A stretch of 35,932 nt of DNA from Methanoculleus sp. MH98A (GTDB taxonomy: Archaea; Halobacteriota; Methanomicrobia; Methanomicrobiales; Methanoculleaceae): NCBI RefSeq assembly GCF_000691865.1, contig NZ_JMIO01000030.1:1-35932 (forward strand). The letters run 5' to 3'. The notes beneath the pieces were generated by a model. The model was not told where the DNA came from. It saw only the letters and a program-made list of their open reading frames with translations, and did not search any database. Both the position numbers and the translations under genes were made by a program. Shown here one piece after another: positions 33,532-35,932 of the stretch (position 1 is the first letter of the stretch; each line of letters begins with the position of its first letter).

Positions 33532-33555
33532 GGACTCCGGTTATGGCCCGCCGGG

Positions 33556-33567
33556 GGTATTTATACC
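33556..33567 (-). promoter_or_regulatory. TATA box of the nitroreductase gene
   Basis: GGTATAAATACC on the minus strand, 25-36 bases before the start codon at 33531. Confidence 0.55.
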
Positions 33568-33772
33568 TTGGCGAGGCGCGCTTCACGGGTCCCCCCGCCT
33601 GCAAGCATCTCCTTCAGGGCCTTCTGCCTGCTCCCCCGGGAACCCGTAAACGTCGCGCAATCGTCCGGGAGGTCGTGGAAAACCTGCTTTTCGTCCAATA
33701 ATCGGATAGTAATCTTTTTAGTGTCCCCGGAGCACAACCACTACAGCGACTGTATCTCGGCGCCGGTGGGAA

Positions 33773-35521
33773 ATGACGGACTCGCACCAGGATCGGGCAC
33801 CCTTTGATCGTGCGGTGCTCAACGCTCTCGAAGACGGACTTCTTGTGGTAAGCGAAGACCGAAAGGTCAGTTGGTATAACCCGTCCCTCGCACGGACTCT
33901 CGGTATCCGGCAGGCGGACGCCATCGGGATGGAGATGAGTTCTCTTCTCGACGCATACTTCCTGCCGATCATCGAGGACGACGATTCCGTGCGGCTGCTC
34001 CGTCATGTCCTTGAGAACGGCGCGGACCTGCCTTCTCTTCTCTGCCGTGCCCGGACACCCGACGGCACCCAGCGCTGGCTCTCGATATCGAGCAAACAGG
34101 CTTTCGCCGTGACCGGGCAGCGGCTCATCAAGATCCGGGACGCCACCGCGGATCTGGATGCGCATCATTTCATGGCCGCGCTCGACCAGTCCCCGGTGGT
34201 CGTCTTTGTGCAGGATGAAGAACTCCGCTACATCTGGTCGTACAACCAGCAGCTGGGGTCCACGGATACGTCCATCATCGGCATGCGCGAAGAGGATGCC
34301 TTTCCCGAGAACGCCGGGCATCTTGCCGCGCTCAAACGGCGGGTTCTTGAGACGGGAGAGACCGTGCGGGCTGCGGTGACATTCACCGTCGCAGGCGAGC
34401 GGCGTGTCCGCGACCTGACGCTCAAACCGCTTCGGGACGCGGAGGGAGAGGTTGTCGGCGTTGCCGGGACGGCCTTCGACGTGACCGAACGGAACCGGGT
34501 GGAGGTGGCGCTCCGGGAGAAGACGCACGAACTGAAGAAACGGATGGACGAACTCCAGTGCCTGTACACCATCGCGCATCTTGTCGAGACGCCCGGGATG
34601 ACGCTCGATAAACTCCTGCAGGCGGTTGCCGATACCCTTCCCATGGGATGGCAGTACCCGGACGATACCGGGGTGCGGATCGCCGTCGACGGCCGGGACT
34701 ACTACCGGGGCGATCCGGCGGATACCCCCTGGAAACAGGAGAGCCCGATCGTCGTTCACGGCAGGCGGGTCGGCGAGGTCGAGGTGCGCTACCTCGCGGA
34801 GTTTCCGGAGGGCGGCGAAGGGCCGTTCCTGCCGGAAGAGCAGATGCTGCTCGACTCCGTCACGAAGCGGCTCGGCCGGATCATCGAGCGGCTGCAGGTG
34901 GAAGCGGCGCTCGAGGAGAGCGAGGAGAAGTTCCGTGGGATTGCCCAGCGGAGTTTCGATCTCATCGTCACGTCGTACCTGGACGGCGGGCTGAACTATG
35001 TCTCGCCGGCGATGGAGCGGATCCTCGGTTACTCTCCCGAAGAGATGGTGGGAACAGATTGGGAGGATTACATCCTTCCGACGAGCCTTCTGGCCTGGAA
35101 AGAGGGGCGGCGGAGAGTTCTCCGGGGCGAGCAGGTCGAAGGGCTCCAGGTCGAGGTCAGGCGAAAGAACGGGGAGACCGCCATACTGGAACTGAACGAG
35201 TCGCCGATCGTCGAGAAGAAGGTGATCGTGGGGTTCCAGATCGTCGGCAGGGATATTTCCGAGCGGATCCTGCACGAACGGCTCCGGGAGCAGGCGTTCG
35301 ATATGACCGAACGGAATATCGAGCAGTTCGCCTTCCTTGCCGACCGGATCCGCCACCCGCTCCAGGTGGTCATGGGGGTCGCGGATCTCCTCGAGGACGA
35401 GGTGGTCGCGGAGAAACTCCGGGAGCAGGTCCGGCGGATCAATACGCGGATCAGCGAACTCGACCGGGAGTGGACGGAGTCCCGGAAGATCCGGGAGTTC
35501 TTGAAGCGGTACGAACTCTGA
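33773..35521 (+). CDS. Multi-PAS sensor protein without kinase ATPase domain
   Basis: A 582-residue cytoplasmic signalling protein. PAS domains occupy about residues 10-120 (ALEDGLLVVSEDRKVSWYN), 130-250 (ending GTAFDVTERN) and 385-505 (FDLIVTSYLDGGLNYVSPA to IVGRDISERI); a GAF-like segment lies between (about 265-370), bounded by helical linkers. The C-terminus (about 515-582) resembles a dimerisation/phosphoacceptor helix pair: NIEQFAFLADRIRHPLQVV with a His where kinases are phosphorylated. No HATPase domain follows; the protein ends 60 residues later. No membrane span is seen. GGTGGG lies two bases before the start. No response regulator is adjacent. Confidence 0.9.
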   Translation: MTDSHQDRAPFDRAVLNALEDGLLVVSEDRKVSWYNPSLARTLGIRQADAIGMEMSSLLDAYFLPIIEDDDSVRLLRHVLENGADLPSLLCRARTPDGTQRWLSISSKQAFAVTGQRLIKIRDATADLDAHHFMAALDQSPVVVFVQDEELRYIWSYNQQLGSTDTSIIGMREEDAFPENAGHLAALKRRVLETGETVRAAVTFTVAGERRVRDLTLKPLRDAEGEVVGVAGTAFDVTERNRVEVALREKTHELKKRMDELQCLYTIAHLVETPGMTLDKLLQAVADTLPMGWQYPDDTGVRIAVDGRDYYRGDPADTPWKQESPIVVHGRRVGEVEVRYLAEFPEGGEGPFLPEEQMLLDSVTKRLGRIIERLQVEAALEESEEKFRGIAQRSFDLIVTSYLDGGLNYVSPAMERILGYSPEEMVGTDWEDYILPTSLLAWKEGRRRVLRGEQVEGLQVEVRRKNGETAILELNESPIVEKKVIVGFQIVGRDISERILHERLREQAFDMTERNIEQFAFLADRIRHPLQVVMGVADLLEDEVVAEKLREQVRRINTRISELDREWTESRKIREFLKRYEL

Positions 35522-35736
35522 AGGGCTGTTGCGGCCTCGTGGTTGTTTTATAGGATCGTGGTTGCACCGGGGTTTCCGTGCAGTGGATCGCAGTGAATTG
35601 CACAACTCGCACCACCCTGTGCTCAAACTCTTGCCGGGACGGTAGTCGCACTTACGAACCATCGCGCTTTTGAAAGCCCTTCGGCTACAATGACACGGAT
35701 TTCCAGTGGATATCGCCATAGGGGGGTGGGGACAAA
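35522..35736. other. Gene-free stretch after the sensor gene
   Basis: No convincing gene. ACGAACCATCGC occurs here (about 35654-35665) and again at 35829-35840 inside the stem-loop element, suggesting that related sequence extends leftward. Confidence 0.4.
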
Positions 35737-35847
35737 GGGGAGTGCGAGCGCAGCGAGCATGAGAAACTCGAAGAGTTTCGAGGGGGGCAAGCCCCCTTCC
35801 CACCTGACGGTGGTCGAGCTCCGGTTCCACGAACCATCGCACTCCCC
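35737..35847. repeat. 111-bp stem-loop element with 11-bp terminal inverted repeats
   Basis: GGGGAGTGCGA (35737-35747) and its exact complement (35837-35847) bound a segment holding four hairpins: GAAACTC-GAA-GAGTTTC (35763-35779), GGGGGC-AA-GCCCCC (35783-35796), CCACC-TGAC-GGTGG (35800-35813) and GGTTC-CAC-GAACC (35823-35835). The first is preceded by GAGCATGA and followed by GAGG, as in members A and B. Terminal inverted repeats on a short non-coding segment suggest a miniature mobile element; a structured RNA is the alternative. Confidence 0.65.
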
Positions 35848-35857
35848 GTCAGCCCCT

Positions 35858-35920
35858 CCTCGCACCTAACGGTGCTCACGCTCACTGCGTTCGCGCCTCG
35901 CACCTTCGGTGCTCGAACTC
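35858..35920 (-). repeat. Two further stem-loops of the GAGCRTGA-GAGG family (members D, E)
   Basis: Read on the minus strand: GAGTTCGA, hairpin GCACC-GAA-GGTGC (plus 35900-35912), GAGGCGCGA, a linker, GAGCGTGA, hairpin GCACC-GTTA-GGTGC (plus 35862-35875), GAGG. The order and the words GAGGCGCGA and GAGCRTGA are the same as in the tandem units at 32791-32886, with different stems. The element may continue past the right edge of the window. Confidence 0.65.
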
Positions 35921-35932
35921 CGCTCCTGCGGA

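Noticed and set aside
33614-35842. 742-codon minus-strand open frame
   Set aside because: It is antisense to the PAS sensor gene, has shadow-type composition and contains no recognisable domain; such long frames are common in GC-rich DNA.

Overview
The window looks like chromosomal DNA of a formate-using hydrogenotrophic methanogen of the order Methanomicrobiales, most likely Methanoculleus or a close relative. The evidence is direct: two F420-type formate dehydrogenase operons (fdhAB), two methanofuran-biosynthesis genes (mfnD, mfnF), an archaeal TATA-binding protein, two archaellin-like proteins, archaeal TATA boxes with GGTGA or GAGGT ribosome-binding sites, and high-GC coding DNA with AT-rich promoters. 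The genus is an inference, since no search was run.

Layout, left to right. (1) 1-1040: a type I-E-like CRISPR array of 14 repeats of 29 bp, with an AT-richer leader on its right side; no cas genes are in the window. (2) 1423-3356: acetyl-CoA synthetase, preceded by a perfect 22-bp palindrome and broken by one missing base in its ATP-binding loop. (3) 3368-4783: tbp, a 28-bp GC-rich tandem repeat, and a small winged-helix regulator. (4) 4772-8389: rpiA and surE leftward; mfnD, mfnF and a tiny membrane zinc-ribbon gene rightward, the last antisense to the tail of a zinc-finger protein. (5) 9188-16022: fdhA1-fdhB1 and fdhA2-fdhB2, two tandem operons each with its own promoter and T-tract, showing gene conversion between the A copies and a different iron-sulfur tail in the two B copies. 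(6) 16073-19896: cell-surface genes (exported protein, DUF1616 membrane protein, two archaellin-like proteins, a YdjM-type membrane protein). (7) 19987-25111: small membrane proteins, an ABC exporter, and a polar amino-acid ABC permease-ATPase-permease operon whose likely binding protein lies 3.4 kb away at 28523-29317. (8) 25367-28464: a sugar-phosphate operon of class I fructose-bisphosphate aldolase and a phosphofructokinase with PPi-type residues, then an EamA-family transporter with a histidine-rich tail. (9) 29620-35521: DUF2795 protein, glycerophosphodiesterase, alpha/beta hydrolase, cytoplasmic HtrA-like protease, nitroreductase, and a three-PAS sensor lacking a kinase ATPase domain.

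How the genes work together: formate is oxidised by the Fdh enzymes to give reduced F420 and probably electrons for heterodisulfide reductase; mfnD and mfnF make the C1 carrier that accepts CO2; acs (if functional), aldolase, PFK and rpiA link acetyl-CoA, gluconeogenesis and pentose phosphates.

The most unusual non-genic signal is a family of short stem-loops at about 16075-16110, 32813-32886 and 35755-35920. Their flanks are conserved (GAGCRTGA before, GAGG after) while stem sequences differ and stay fully complementary. Two members sit in a 111-bp segment bounded by 11-bp perfect inverted repeats (35737-35847). This could be a miniature mobile element or a repeated structured RNA, and it is the best candidate here for something not yet described.
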